Assembly (NCBI GenBank): GCA_002704625.1
Contig: PAGZ01000046.1
Span: 763-27,459 of the forward strand
DNA from: Candidatus Pelagibacter sp.
Lineage (GTDB): Bacteria; Pseudomonadota; Alphaproteobacteria; Pelagibacterales; Pelagibacteraceae
Reading direction: 5' to 3'
Length of the DNA stretch: 26,697 nucleotides
A program made the translations under genes and the position numbers. Numbering within the stretch: the stretch's first letter is position 1; each line of letters begins with the position of its first letter. Under the pieces are notes generated by a model. It made no database searches. It was given only the letters and a program-made list of their open reading frames with translations, and was not told where the DNA came from. This document shows, piece after piece, positions 1 to 8,232 of the stretch.

Positions 1-27
1 GGAAATATAGTTAACTTATTAAGCTAA
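1..27 (+). CDS. Possible C-terminal tail of the gene upstream of hisF (hisA candidate), partial
   Basis: Frame 1 is open from the window edge for eight codons (GNIVNLLS) and stops with TAA at 25-27, six bases before hisF. In many alphaproteobacteria hisA lies directly before hisF, so this could be the HisA C-terminus. Eight residues are too few to identify a family. The only support is position and the compact spacing. Confidence 0.3.
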   Translation, partial: GNIVNLLS

Positions 28-33
28 TTTTAA

Positions 34-789
34 ATGCTAAAAAGAATTATACCTTGTCTAGATGTTAATAATGGCAGAGTTGTTAAGGGAATTAATTTCA
101 TTAACTTGGTTGATGCCGGAGATCCAACCGAGCAAGCTAAATTTTATAGCGAAAATGGTGCCGATGAAATTTGTTTTTTAGACATAACTGCATCTAGCGA
201 AAATAGAAATACCATTTTAGATATTGTAAAAAAAACATCTCAACAATGTTTTGTTCCATTGACCGTTGGAGGTGGAGTTAGAAATATAAATGATATTTCA
301 AATTTACTAAGTTCTGGTGCAGATAAAGTTTCCATTAATACAGCGGCAGTAAAAGATAAAAAAATAGTAAAAGAATCAGCTGAAAACTTTGGATCCCAGT
401 GCACTGTTATTGCAATTGATGCAAAAAAGACTGGTGAAAATAAATGGGAAGTATTTACTCATGGAGGAAGAAATTCTACTGGCAAAGATGTTCTTAGTTA
501 TGCCAAAGAAGTAGAGGCACTTGGTGCAGGCGAAATACTTTTAACTTCTATGGATAGAGATGGAACAAAAAAAGGATATGATTTAGAGTTAACTGAGCTA
601 ATTTGTAATTCAGTAAATATTCCAGTTATAGCCTCAGGTGGTGTTGGAAATCTTGAACATTTACATGATGGTATTAAAAAAGGCAAAGCTAGTGCAGTAT
701 TGGCAGCATCAATATTTCATTTTGGTGAATTTTCAATACAAGACGCAAAAAAATATTTAGACTCAAAAGGAATTCCTGTAAGAATTTAA
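34..789 (+). CDS. hisF: Imidazole glycerol phosphate synthase, cyclase subunit HisF
   Basis: HisF is the cyclase half of IGP synthase. With HisH it uses PRFAR and ammonia to make imidazole glycerol phosphate and AICAR in histidine synthesis, in the cytoplasm. The 251-residue length is normal for the (beta/alpha)8 barrel. The N-terminus [10 protein letters not shown] carries the first catalytic Asp, the second lies in VIAIDAKK near residue 129, and the phosphate-binding glycine loops VGGGVR and ASGGVG are intact. The start gives the canonical N-terminus. hisE follows after 2 nt, so the two are almost certainly co-transcribed. HisH is not in the window and would lie upstream. Confidence 0.97.
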   Translation: MLKRIIPCLDVNNGRVVKGINFINLVDAGDPTEQAKFYSENGADEICFLDITASSENRNTILDIVKKTSQQCFVPLTVGGGVRNINDISNLLSSGADKVSINTAAVKDKKIVKESAENFGSQCTVIAIDAKKTGENKWEVFTHGGRNSTGKDVLSYAKEVEALGAGEILLTSMDRDGTKKGYDLELTELICNSVNIPVIASGGVGNLEHLHDGIKKGKASAVLAASIFHFGEFSIQDAKKYLDSKGIPVRI

Positions 790-791
790 AA

Positions 792-1067
792 ATGTTTAAA
801 ACATTAGAAGAATTAATTTCTATTATTCGTCAACGAAAAGGGTTTCCATCTGAGAAATCCTATACGAGTAAATTATTAAGTAATCAAAAGCTAAGTATTG
901 AAAAAGTAAAAGAAGAGGTAGCAGAACTTATCGAAGCAATTGAAAAAAATTCAAATAAAGTTCATGAAGCATCCGATGTTTTGTATCATTTATTCGTGCT
1001 CTTAGAAGCAAATGATATTAAAATCGAAGATGTAATGGATGAATTAAAGAAAAGGCAAAAAAAATAA
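792..1067 (+). CDS. hisE: Phosphoribosyl-ATP pyrophosphatase HisE
   Basis: HisE hydrolyses phosphoribosyl-ATP to phosphoribosyl-AMP and pyrophosphate, the second step of histidine synthesis. The protein is 91 residues, the usual size for stand-alone HisE. It has the all-alpha MazG-like fold signature: the acidic metal-binding helix with EEVAELIEA near residues 41-49 and the second segment HEASDVLYHLFVLL near 58-71. It is a separate gene, not fused to HisI as in enterobacteria. It starts 2 nt after hisF and ends 1 nt before the HIT gene. There is no visible Shine-Dalgarno sequence, so translation is probably coupled to hisF. Confidence 0.95.
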   Translation: MFKTLEELISIIRQRKGFPSEKSYTSKLLSNQKLSIEKVKEEVAELIEAIEKNSNKVHEASDVLYHLFVLLEANDIKIEDVMDELKKRQKK

Positions 1068-1068
1068 A

Positions 1069-1434
1069 ATGGCATATGACAAAAACAATATTTTTGCTAA
1101 AATATTAAGAAGAGAAATACCTTGTAAAAAAATTTATGAGAATGAATTTGTCCTTTCATTCCATGACATAAGTCCTCAAAAAAAGATTCATGCTTTAGTT
1201 ATTCCTAAAGGACCATATGTAGATCTGGATGACTTCATTCAAAACGCCAAAGAAAAAGAAATTACAGAATTCTTCAAGGCAATCTCTCATGTTGCTAAGT
1301 TACTCAAAGTATCTAATACAAATGGCGGATATAGAGCTTTATCTAATATAGGGAAAAATGGAGGACAGGAAGTTCCTCATTTACATTTTCACATTTTTGG
1401 TGGAGAAAATGTTGGGAAAATGGTTTCTAGTTAA
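1069..1434 (+). CDS. hinT: HIT-family (HinT-like) nucleotide-binding protein
   Basis: This is a histidine-triad protein of the HinT branch. Family members are homodimeric purine nucleoside phosphoramidases that hydrolyse AMP-lysine or AMP-amine type substrates. The 121-residue sequence starts with the typical NIFAKILRREIPCKKIYE and ends with the catalytic triad VPHLHFHIFGG (HxHxH) near residues 103-113. A HinT gene behind hisE is common in alphaproteobacteria. It is the last gene of the plus-strand operon, and its last 8 nt overlap the convergent lolA. No terminator is visible. The physiological substrate is not known from sequence. Confidence 0.93.
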   Translation: MAYDKNNIFAKILRREIPCKKIYENEFVLSFHDISPQKKIHALVIPKGPYVDLDDFIQNAKEKEITEFFKAISHVAKLLKVSNTNGGYRALSNIGKNGGQEVPHLHFHIFGGENVGKMVSS

Positions 1435-1993
1435 TTATTGGAATATTAAATAGCTTTTTATCTAAATTCTGGTTTTTATTAAGATTGCTGATTTTAAAGT
1501 TAGTATTATTACCATTTAGATCGATGACTTGCCATCCAGAAAGATTAAAACTTTCTTTATCAAAAAAAAATATTATCTCCCCCTTATTTTCTGCCGAATG
1601 CTTTATTTCAAAAATTTCTTCATTCAATCTTAAATCTCCATCTAAAATCAGATTTTCAAATTTTTTTTTATCTAAAATATCTGCAAAATATGATTTTGAA
1701 ACTGGATAAAAATATGCTTTGTTATATCTTTTATGATATATAACAAGATTTTTTCTATTAACTATAAGCTCTTTTTGTTTTTTATCTTCGTATATGCATT
1801 TTAAGAAATGAGGTCTTTTTAAAAAACAAATTCCATTTTCTTTATTATTAAAAGAAATTTGAATGAAATTAAATTTAAGAGTCTCTATATTATTTATATT
1901 TTCAATAATTTTTAACTTTTCATTGGCTACTAAACCTGTAGCACTAAAAAACAAAATAATTATAAAAGTTAATATAGATTTTTTTCTTAGCAA
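1427..1993 (-). CDS. lolA: Outer-membrane lipoprotein carrier protein LolA-like
   Basis: LolA carries lipoproteins across the periplasm from the LolCDE exporter to the outer membrane. This 188-residue protein has an N-terminal signal peptide (LRKKSILTFIIILFF then a small-residue region ending near GLVA, about residue 23). A beta-rich body follows, with LolA-type blocks: FNFIQIS near residues 40-46, the KRPHFLKCIYED strand segment, and SGWQVIDLNGN near 152-162. Similarity is weak by eye, but position directly downstream of ftsK on the same strand is the standard alphaproteobacterial arrangement. ftsK ends 3 nt upstream. The 3' end overlaps the convergent HIT gene. Confidence 0.82.
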   Translation of the reverse strand: MLRKKSILTFIIILFFSATGLVANEKLKIIENINNIETLKFNFIQISFNNKENGICFLKRPHFLKCIYEDKKQKELIVNRKNLVIYHKRYNKAYFYPVSKSYFADILDKKKFENLILDGDLRLNEEIFEIKHSAENKGEIIFFFDKESFNLSGWQVIDLNGNNTNFKISNLNKNQNLDKKLFNIPIIN

Positions 1994-1996
1994 AAA

Positions 1997-4069
1997 CTAC
2001 AAAACCTCTCTTTTACCAGTGTGATTTGCTTTACTTACCACACCTTTCTCTTCCATCTGCTCCATTATTCTTGCAGCTCTATTGTACCCAATTTGAAGTT
2101 TTCTTTGTAAGAAACTAGTTGATGCTTTTTTTTCTGTTTGGATTATTTTAATAGCAGACTCATAAAGCTCATCATTCTCGTCGCTTGAAGAAATATCAGA
2201 AATATCATTACCTTTGTTTATTGTTATTTCTTCAACATAATCAGGATTTCCCTGGGATCTTAAAAAACTTGATATTTTTTCTATTTCACTTTCAGATATA
2301 TAAGGACCATGAATTCTAAAAATTTTGTTCGCTGACGACATAAAAAGCATGTCTCCTTTGCCAAGAAGTTGTTCGGCTCCTTGTTCACCCAAAACAGTTT
2401 TGCTATCAATTTTAGAACTTACTTGAAAAGATATTCTAGTTGGAAAATTAGCTTTAATTGTTCCAGTTATAACATCTACACTTGGTCTCTGAGTAGCCAT
2501 AATTATATGAATACCAGCAGCCCTTGCCATAGCAGATAATTTCTGAACATAACTTTCAATTTCTTTTCCTGAAATTAACATTAAATCTGACATTTCATCA
2601 ACGACAACAATAATGTAAGGCATTTTCAGTTTGTGTTTCATGTTATATCCATCAATATTTCTAACACCTTCAGAACTCATTAATTTATATCTATTTTCCA
2701 TTTCTCTTACAGTCCAACTTAGAGCAGCAGTTGCTTTTTTTGACTCTGTTATTACTGGAGACAAAAGATGAGGTATACCTTCGTAAGATGAAAGCTCTAA
2801 CATTTTTGGATCAATTAAAATAAACTTACAAATATCCGGGCTATGTCTATAAAGAAGTGAGGTGATGATAGTATTTATGCAAACTGATTTACCAGATCCA
2901 GTTGTACCAGCAATTAATAAATGAGGCATGGATGTTAAATCAGCAACCAAAGGAGATCCGGAAATACTTTTACCAAGAGCTATTGGTAACTTAATTTCTT
3001 TTTTATAAAAATTATCAGATTCTAAAATTTCAGACAAAACAACACCGTCTCTTTTCTCATTTGGAATTTCTATTCCCACTGTATTTTTCCCAGGTATAAT
3101 TGATACCCTTGCCGAAACAGAACTGGTGTTTCTAGCTATATCATCAGATAAATTAATTATTTTAGATACTTTAACACCAGCAGCAGGTTCAAATTCATAC
3201 AAGCTTACTACAGGTCCATTACTTACTTTTTTAATTTTTCCTTTTATACCAAAATCTAATAAAATTTTTTCAATAAAATCAGGTTTAGGATTTTTTGAGT
3301 TTATGCTTTTTGTGATTTGTTTTTTTTCTAGTAACTTAATAGAAGGAAGCAAATAATCATCTTTTTTTATTTTTTTGCTTTCAGATAAATTTTTAAATGA
3401 AAAAGATTGTTGTTTAGACTCAACCTTATCAATATCTTCTATTGACCGATCATTATCGTAAGTATCTAAATCACTCTCTTTAATATTTTTTTTAAAAATT
3501 TTTCCAATAATTACTTTAACATTTATACCTGATCCTAAAAAAAAGAAAATTAAGGTTAAAAATAATAGAAAAACTTTAAATACATCATTTTCAATAATTG
3601 GTGCGAAAGTTCTTACTAAATCAAAACTTTGTTCGCCGACAAAACCGGAATTCCCATTATCAATCAGCCAGAAAGAATTGTTATTAGTTAAATAAATAAA
3701 CAGACATCCTAAAATTATATATAGAACGATATAAAAAGTTCTGCTTAAAAAATTATAAATTTTTTTATTTATAATCAAATTAATTCCCCAAGAGAAAATG
3801 CTGAGCGCAATCAAAAAGGATATCAAACCGAAAGATTGAAGAAAAAAATCAGCAACCATATTTAAATATGCTTGGAAAGTACTGTATGAAAATCCAGCGT
3901 CAATTTTGTAAATCAAGGTAGGATTTTCTGGAGAGTATTTAAGTAGGGAGTAAGAAAATATCAAAAAAGTACTTATTAGAAGAAGTCCGCAAAGTTCTAT
4001 AAATCTCTTTTTAAAAAAACTGAGAGTATTGCTATAAATCCCTTTATCTAATTTAATTTTACGAATCAT
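1997..4069 (-). CDS. ftsK: DNA translocase FtsK/SpoIIIE
   Basis: FtsK is a septum-anchored hexameric DNA pump that clears and aligns chromosome termini at division. The 690-residue protein starts with four hydrophobic segments (about residues 27-47, 75-98, 108-128 and 162-183). A short linker of about 80 residues follows, much shorter than in E. coli. The motor has Walker A GTTGSGKSV near residue 390, Walker B with VVVDEMSDLM, and ATQRPSVDVITG. The C-terminal winged-helix gamma domain (ASTSFLQRKLQIGYNRAARI) reads KOPS orientation sites. It is divergent from hemH across 61 bp and leads the ftsK-lolA operon. Confidence 0.97.
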   Translation of the reverse strand: MIRKIKLDKGIYSNTLSFFKKRFIELCGLLLISTFLIFSYSLLKYSPENPTLIYKIDAGFSYSTFQAYLNMVADFFLQSFGLISFLIALSIFSWGINLIINKKIYNFLSRTFYIVLYIILGCLFIYLTNNNSFWLIDNGNSGFVGEQSFDLVRTFAPIIENDVFKVFLLFLTLIFFFLGSGINVKVIIGKIFKKNIKESDLDTYDNDRSIEDIDKVESKQQSFSFKNLSESKKIKKDDYLLPSIKLLEKKQITKSINSKNPKPDFIEKILLDFGIKGKIKKVSNGPVVSLYEFEPAAGVKVSKIINLSDDIARNTSSVSARVSIIPGKNTVGIEIPNEKRDGVVLSEILESDNFYKKEIKLPIALGKSISGSPLVADLTSMPHLLIAGTTGSGKSVCINTIITSLLYRHSPDICKFILIDPKMLELSSYEGIPHLLSPVITESKKATAALSWTVREMENRYKLMSSEGVRNIDGYNMKHKLKMPYIIVVVDEMSDLMLISGKEIESYVQKLSAMARAAGIHIIMATQRPSVDVITGTIKANFPTRISFQVSSKIDSKTVLGEQGAEQLLGKGDMLFMSSANKIFRIHGPYISESEIEKISSFLRSQGNPDYVEEITINKGNDISDISSSDENDELYESAIKIIQTEKKASTSFLQRKLQIGYNRAARIMEQMEEKGVVSKANHTGKREVL

Positions 4070-4130
4070 TTTCTTTACTTTGTATCATTTATAAAAAATT
4101 GATAAAGTTCTTAAAAAATATAAAAAAACC

Positions 4131-5135
4131 ATGGAAAAAAACCACCCTAAAGTAAATTTTGGTAAAACAGGCGTGCTACTAGTAAATCTGGGAACGCCCG
4201 ATTCAACAAGTTGGTTAGATATTAGAAGATATTTAAAAGAATTTTTGTCTGATAAAAGAGTAATTGAAGTAAATCCAATAATTTGGAAAATTATTTTAAA
4301 TTTGTTTATTTTGAATTTTAGACCTTCAAAAACAGCAGAGGCATATAAAAAAATTTGGATGCAAAAAGAAAATATGTCTCCATTAAGATATTATACAATT
4401 ATGCAAACAAAAAAGTTGCAAAAAAAAATTATCAAAGAATCAATAATAATTGATTATGCCATGAGATATGGGAATCCAAGTATAGCTAGTAAAATGAATT
4501 TGCTTCGAGAAAAAGGGTGTGAAAATATAATTATATTACCTCTCTATCCACAATACTCATCGGCAACAACCGCAACAGTTTGTGATGAGGTTTACAGAAC
4601 TATTATGAAAATGAGATGGCAACCAAGCTTGCAAATAATACCTCATTATGAATCTGAGCCATTATATATAGAGGGTTTAAAAAAGAGTGTTGAAAAAAAA
4701 ATTTCAGAAATAAATTGGAAACCAGATTTAATCATCGCATCTTATCATGGGATACCAAAAAAATATTTTCAAAAAGGTGACCCTTATCATTGTTATTGTC
4801 AAAAAACATCTAGACTTCTTAAAGAAAAATTAAAAAGTGATATACCTATTGAGACTACATTTCAGTCTAGATTTGGACCCCAAGAGTGGCTGGAGCCTTA
4901 TACTGATAAAACTTTAGAAAAATTGCCAAAAGAAGATAAAAAAAATATTTTAGTAATATGTCCGGGATTTTCTTCCGATTGTGTTGAAACATTGGAGGAA
5001 ATTTTAATACAAGGCAAAGAGAGTTTTGTAAAAAATGGAGGAAAAAACTTTGATTTAGTTCCCTGCCTTAATGATAATAATGACCATATAGAATTATTAT
5101 CTTATCTAATTGATAAATATTTAATCAAAAAATAA
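4131..5135 (+). CDS. hemH: Ferrochelatase HemH
   Basis: Ferrochelatase inserts Fe2+ into protoporphyrin IX, the last step of heme synthesis, at the inner face of the membrane. The 334 residues show the family blocks VLLVNLGTPDS, YPQYSSATTATV, the catalytic His206 in SYHGIPK, QSRFGPQEWL, and the acidic helix VETLEEI with Glu286 and Glu290. Four cysteines sit at 221 and 223 (HCYC), 284 and 312 (PCLND). Some alphaproteobacterial ferrochelatases carry a [2Fe-2S] cluster, but I cannot tell from sequence whether these residues bind one. The stop overlaps the hemJ start by 1 nt (TAATG), indicating translational coupling. Confidence 0.97.
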   Translation: MEKNHPKVNFGKTGVLLVNLGTPDSTSWLDIRRYLKEFLSDKRVIEVNPIIWKIILNLFILNFRPSKTAEAYKKIWMQKENMSPLRYYTIMQTKKLQKKIIKESIIIDYAMRYGNPSIASKMNLLREKGCENIIILPLYPQYSSATTATVCDEVYRTIMKMRWQPSLQIIPHYESEPLYIEGLKKSVEKKISEINWKPDLIIASYHGIPKKYFQKGDPYHCYCQKTSRLLKEKLKSDIPIETTFQSRFGPQEWLEPYTDKTLEKLPKEDKKNILVICPGFSSDCVETLEEILIQGKESFVKNGGKNFDLVPCLNDNNDHIELLSYLIDKYLIKK

Positions 5136-5569
5136 TGAATACATATTTGCTTTTTAAGTCTTTACATTTAATAGCGGTTATATCCTGGATGGCTGGATTA
5201 TTATACTTACCAAGAATATTTGTTTATCATGCAGAAACAAAAGACAACCAAGATAAGTACAATACTTTTAACATTATGGAAAAAAGACTTTTTGTTTATA
5301 TCATGAATCCATCAATGATACTTTCTTGGATTTTTGGTTTATTATTACTCCATTCACTAGGGCTAGAGACCCTAAAAGAATTTTGGTTATTGGTAAAAAT
5401 AATCTTAGTAATTTCGCTCACCTTTTATCATTTTTTCCTTTTTAGTTGCCTTAAAAACTTTAGTGAAAACAATAACAGACATTCATCGAAATTTTTCAGA
5501 TTTATCAACGAAGTACCTACTGTTTTATTAATTGCAATAATATTTATTGTGATTTTTAAGCCAATTTAG
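5135..5569 (+). CDS. hemJ: Protoporphyrinogen IX oxidase HemJ
   Basis: HemJ (formerly UPF0093) oxidises protoporphyrinogen IX to protoporphyrin IX in bacteria lacking HemG/HemY, supplying the substrate for the adjacent ferrochelatase. The 144 residues form about four membrane helices (near 4-24, 55-77, 84-107 and 124-142). Helix 1 has the family pattern KSLHLIAVISWMAGLLYLPR, with the conserved His and a second His in FVYHAE. Overlap with hemH and the shared pathway support co-translation. It is a membrane protein with no separate signal peptide. A 64-bp gap with a possible promoter separates it from rho. Confidence 0.94.
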   Translation: MNTYLLFKSLHLIAVISWMAGLLYLPRIFVYHAETKDNQDKYNTFNIMEKRLFVYIMNPSMILSWIFGLLLLHSLGLETLKEFWLLVKIILVISLTFYHFFLFSCLKNFSENNNRHSSKFFRFINEVPTVLLIAIIFIVIFKPI

Positions 5570-5571
5570 AC

Positions 5572-5599
5572 TTGAAAATACCATTTAAATCACTATATT
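5572..5599 (+). promoter_or_regulatory. Candidate sigma-70-type promoter for rho
   Basis: In the 64-bp gap between hemJ and rho, TTGAAA (5572-5577) is followed after 16 bp by TATATT (5594-5599). The predicted start would leave a leader of about 28 nt before the rho ATG at 5634. In an AT-rich genome -10-like hexamers are frequent, so this is a moderate prediction. It is helped by this being one of the few real intergenic gaps in the window. Confidence 0.4.
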
Positions 5600-5633
5600 T
5601 GTATTACTTACCTAATATTAAGAACAATCAAAA

Positions 5634-6905
5634 ATGAACTTACAAGAACTAAAACAGAAATCGCCATCAGAGTTGATAACTCAAGCTGAAAAGCTTGGAA
5701 TAGAAAATCCTAGTACTTTAAGAAAACAGGAAATTCTTTTTGCAATCCTAAAAAAGCTAGCTGATAAAAACGAACAAATAACTGGAGGAGGAGTTCTAGA
5801 AGTCTTACAAGATGGTTTTGGTTTTTTAAGAGCAATAGAGTCTAATTATCTACCTGGACCTGATGATATTTATGTTAGCCCAAGTCAAATTAGAAAATTT
5901 GGTTTAAGAACTGGGGATTCAGTTGAAGGAGAAATAAGAGCACCAAAAGATGCTGAAAGGTACTTTGCGCTTTTAAAAGTAAGTCAAATTAATTTTGAAA
6001 ATCCGGAAAAAGGAAGAAACAAGATAGCCTTTGACAACCTAACTCCTCTTTATCCTGAAAATAGATTAAAAATGGAAGTGGAAAAAAATACTACAGAAAA
6101 AAAACCTGACCAAACAGCTAGGTTAATTGATCTTGTAAGTCCTATTGGAAAAGGTCAGAGATCATTAATAATTTCTCCCCCTAAGGCTGGAAAAACAATA
6201 ATTCTTCAAAATATAGCAAACTCATTAGAAGTTAATCATCCAGAATGTTATTTGATGGTACTTTTAATTGATGAGAGACCCGAAGAAGTTACTGATATGC
6301 AAAGAACAGTTAAAGGAGAAGTCATAAGTTCTACTTTCGATGAGCCCGCATCAAGGCATGTTGCTGTTGCTGAAATGGTGATTGAAAAAGCAAAAAGATT
6401 AGTTGAACATAAAAAGGATGTAGTAATTTTATTAGATTCCATTACTAGATTGGGAAGAGCATATAATGCTGTTGTACCTAGTTCAGGAAAAGTTCTAACC
6501 GGAGGTGTAGACGCAAATGCACTTCAGCGTCCCAAAAGATTTTTTGGTGCCGCAAGAAATGTAGAACAAGGCGGATCATTAACCATTATATCAACCGCTC
6601 TGGTAGATACAGGAAGCAGAATGGACGAGGTAATATTTGAAGAATTTAAAGGTACTGGAAATTCAGAGTTAATTTTAGACAGAAAAATTGCAGATAAGAG
6701 AATTTATCCAGCTATTGATATAACTCGTTCAGGAACTAGAAGAGAAGAGCTGCTTTTCAAAAAAGAAGATCTTTCAAAAGTTAATGTTCTAAGAAGGATC
6801 ATTAGTCCGATGGGCACAATGGATGGAATAGAATTTTTAATGTCTAAACTTAAGAATACAAAGAACAATACAGATTTCTTTGTTTCAATGAATAAACCTA
6901 GCTAG
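5634..6905 (+). CDS. rho: Transcription termination factor Rho
   Basis: Rho is a hexameric RNA-dependent ATPase helicase that ends transcription of untranslated RNA. The 423-residue protein has the N-terminal helical Rho_N domain ([14 protein letters not shown]), the cold-shock-like RNA-binding domain ([15 protein letters not shown], near 54-68), the P-loop SPPKAGKT near 182-189, the Walker B segment [10 protein letters not shown], and the conserved [10 protein letters not shown]. All are intact. Rho probably matters here because only one clear intrinsic terminator is visible in the window. rho is upstream of mnmE/mnmG in many alphaproteobacteria; here two genes intervene. Confidence 0.98.
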   Translation: MNLQELKQKSPSELITQAEKLGIENPSTLRKQEILFAILKKLADKNEQITGGGVLEVLQDGFGFLRAIESNYLPGPDDIYVSPSQIRKFGLRTGDSVEGEIRAPKDAERYFALLKVSQINFENPEKGRNKIAFDNLTPLYPENRLKMEVEKNTTEKKPDQTARLIDLVSPIGKGQRSLIISPPKAGKTIILQNIANSLEVNHPECYLMVLLIDERPEEVTDMQRTVKGEVISSTFDEPASRHVAVAEMVIEKAKRLVEHKKDVVILLDSITRLGRAYNAVVPSSGKVLTGGVDANALQRPKRFFGAARNVEQGGSLTIISTALVDTGSRMDEVIFEEFKGTGNSELILDRKIADKRIYPAIDITRSGTRREELLFKKEDLSKVNVLRRIISPMGTMDGIEFLMSKLKNTKNNTDFFVSMNKPS

Positions 6906-6906
6906 T

Positions 6907-7749
6907 GTGAACCTTTCAAAATTTAAATTTTCACTCTCACGAGATGGAGTGATAGGTTTTTTTAATGTTTTGATTGGAAAATTTGGTTTTAAATTCAGAT
7001 TCCATACAGCCTTAGACAAAAGAAAAATTTGGCTAGTAAACTATCTTTTTTCAAGATCTTCTGGAAAAATAATTGCAGGACTTTTTCAAGGCATGAAACT
7101 GATTAAGGAAGCAAAATGGGATAAAAAAAATTACAAATTTAATACAGATTTATCCTCAAAAATTGTTGGATGCTACGAACAAGAAATACAAAACAAAATA
7201 GCAGAACTACAAAAAAAAAATAAAAAGAAATATTTTGTTAATTTTGGAGCTGGTGAAGGATATTTTGCTTTAGGAGTTTTATATAGCAGTCTTTTTGAAA
7301 AATCATTAGCTTTTGAAATTTCTGAATCATCAAGAAATATAATGATAGAAAATTCAAAATTAAACAATCTTCAAGATAAACTTTTAATTAAAAAGGATGC
7401 AAATAAAAATTTCTTAAAAGATCTCGATTCCAGTTTTAAAGAAATAAATGATATTTTTTTCTTGGTAGATATAGAGGGTGATGAATTTAGTATTTTTGAT
7501 GATGAAAATTTAAAAGTAATTAAAAATTGTAATTTAATTATCGAATTTCATAGACTTCATGATGATAAAAAAAATCAAGAATTTATAGCTAAAATCAAGA
7601 AATATTTTAAAGTTGAAACTTTAACGACATCTAATAGAGATTTTTCAAAAATTTCCCTTCTAAGAGATTTGAACGATGATGATAGATGGCTTATTGCTTC
7701 AGAAAACAGGCCTTATAAGATGAGTTGGTTGGCTTGTTCTCCTAAATAA
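6907..7749 (+). CDS. FkbM-like SAM-dependent methyltransferase, substrate unknown
   Basis: The 280-residue protein has a SAM-binding motif I FVNFGAGEGYFAL near residues 105-118, an acidic strand end AFEIS near 134-138, and DIEGDEFSIF near 186-195. The last resembles the D-x-EG-x-E block of FkbM-type methyltransferases. The basic, aromatic N-terminal 100 residues do not match a domain I recognise. FkbM-type enzymes often methylate hydroxyls of sugars or polyketides, but no glycan gene lies nearby, so the substrate cannot be inferred. The GTG start lies 1 nt after the rho stop, which implies coupled expression. The 3' end overlaps convergent ogt by 8 nt. Confidence 0.75.
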   Translation: MNLSKFKFSLSRDGVIGFFNVLIGKFGFKFRFHTALDKRKIWLVNYLFSRSSGKIIAGLFQGMKLIKEAKWDKKNYKFNTDLSSKIVGCYEQEIQNKIAELQKKNKKKYFVNFGAGEGYFALGVLYSSLFEKSLAFEISESSRNIMIENSKLNNLQDKLLIKKDANKNFLKDLDSSFKEINDIFFLVDIEGDEFSIFDDENLKVIKNCNLIIEFHRLHDDKKNQEFIAKIKKYFKVETLTTSNRDFSKISLLRDLNDDDRWLIASENRPYKMSWLACSPK

Positions 7750-8197
7750 AAATACCTTCAAATTCTAACAATTTTCTTTTTAGTTTTATTCCTCCAGGTG
7801 AAGAAAATCCCCCTAAAGTCTTGTCAGATCTTATAATTCTATGGCAAGGAACAACCAATAAATGATTGTTTTCTCCACAAACTCTACCCACGTATCTTGG
7901 TGAAATTTTTAATTTTTTAGCAATTTCTCCATAGGTTTTTACCTTGCCTTTTTTAACTTTTTTCAATTCCCTCCATATTTTCTTTTGAATAGGGTTTCCA
8001 TTAAAAAGAATTTTAGCATCTAATTTATTTGTCTTTTTTTGAAAAAATGAAATAATTTTTTTTTTGATATTTTTCAAGTTTTTGCTTTTCTTTCCCAACT
8101 CTTTTTTTCTGCAAAATTGAATTTTTGTTATCTTATTGTTTATTTCAGTGGCATAAATCCGGCCAAACTTAGTGTTAAAAGAAATGGTATTTTTCAT
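7742..8197 (-). CDS. ogt: Methylated-DNA--protein-cysteine methyltransferase (Ogt/MGMT)
   Basis: This suicidal DNA-repair protein transfers alkyl groups from O6-alkylguanine to its own cysteine. The C-terminal domain is clear: GNPIQKKIWRELKKVKKGKV, YGEIAKKL, the recognition helix SPRYVGRVCGENN, the active site VPCHRIIRSDKTLGGFSSPG, and KRKLLEFEG. The frame stays open upstream to 8332, but that extension would overlap mnmE. The ATG at 8197 gives a normal 151-residue protein with a short N-terminal domain starting MKNTISFNTKFGRI. It is divergent from mnmE (35-bp gap) and convergent with the methyltransferase gene. Confidence 0.93.
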   Translation of the reverse strand: MKNTISFNTKFGRIYATEINNKITKIQFCRKKELGKKSKNLKNIKKKIISFFQKKTNKLDAKILFNGNPIQKKIWRELKKVKKGKVKTYGEIAKKLKISPRYVGRVCGENNHLLVVPCHRIIRSDKTLGGFSSPGGIKLKRKLLEFEGIFI

Positions 8198-8232
8198 ATA
8201 CTCTATGTTATGAAAAAACGAGAAAAACACAA

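Noticed and set aside
4070..4130. Replication origin between ftsK and hemH
   Set aside because: The gap is 61 bp with no DnaA-box cluster. The nearby parABS suggests the origin may be within reach, but nothing in the window identifies it.
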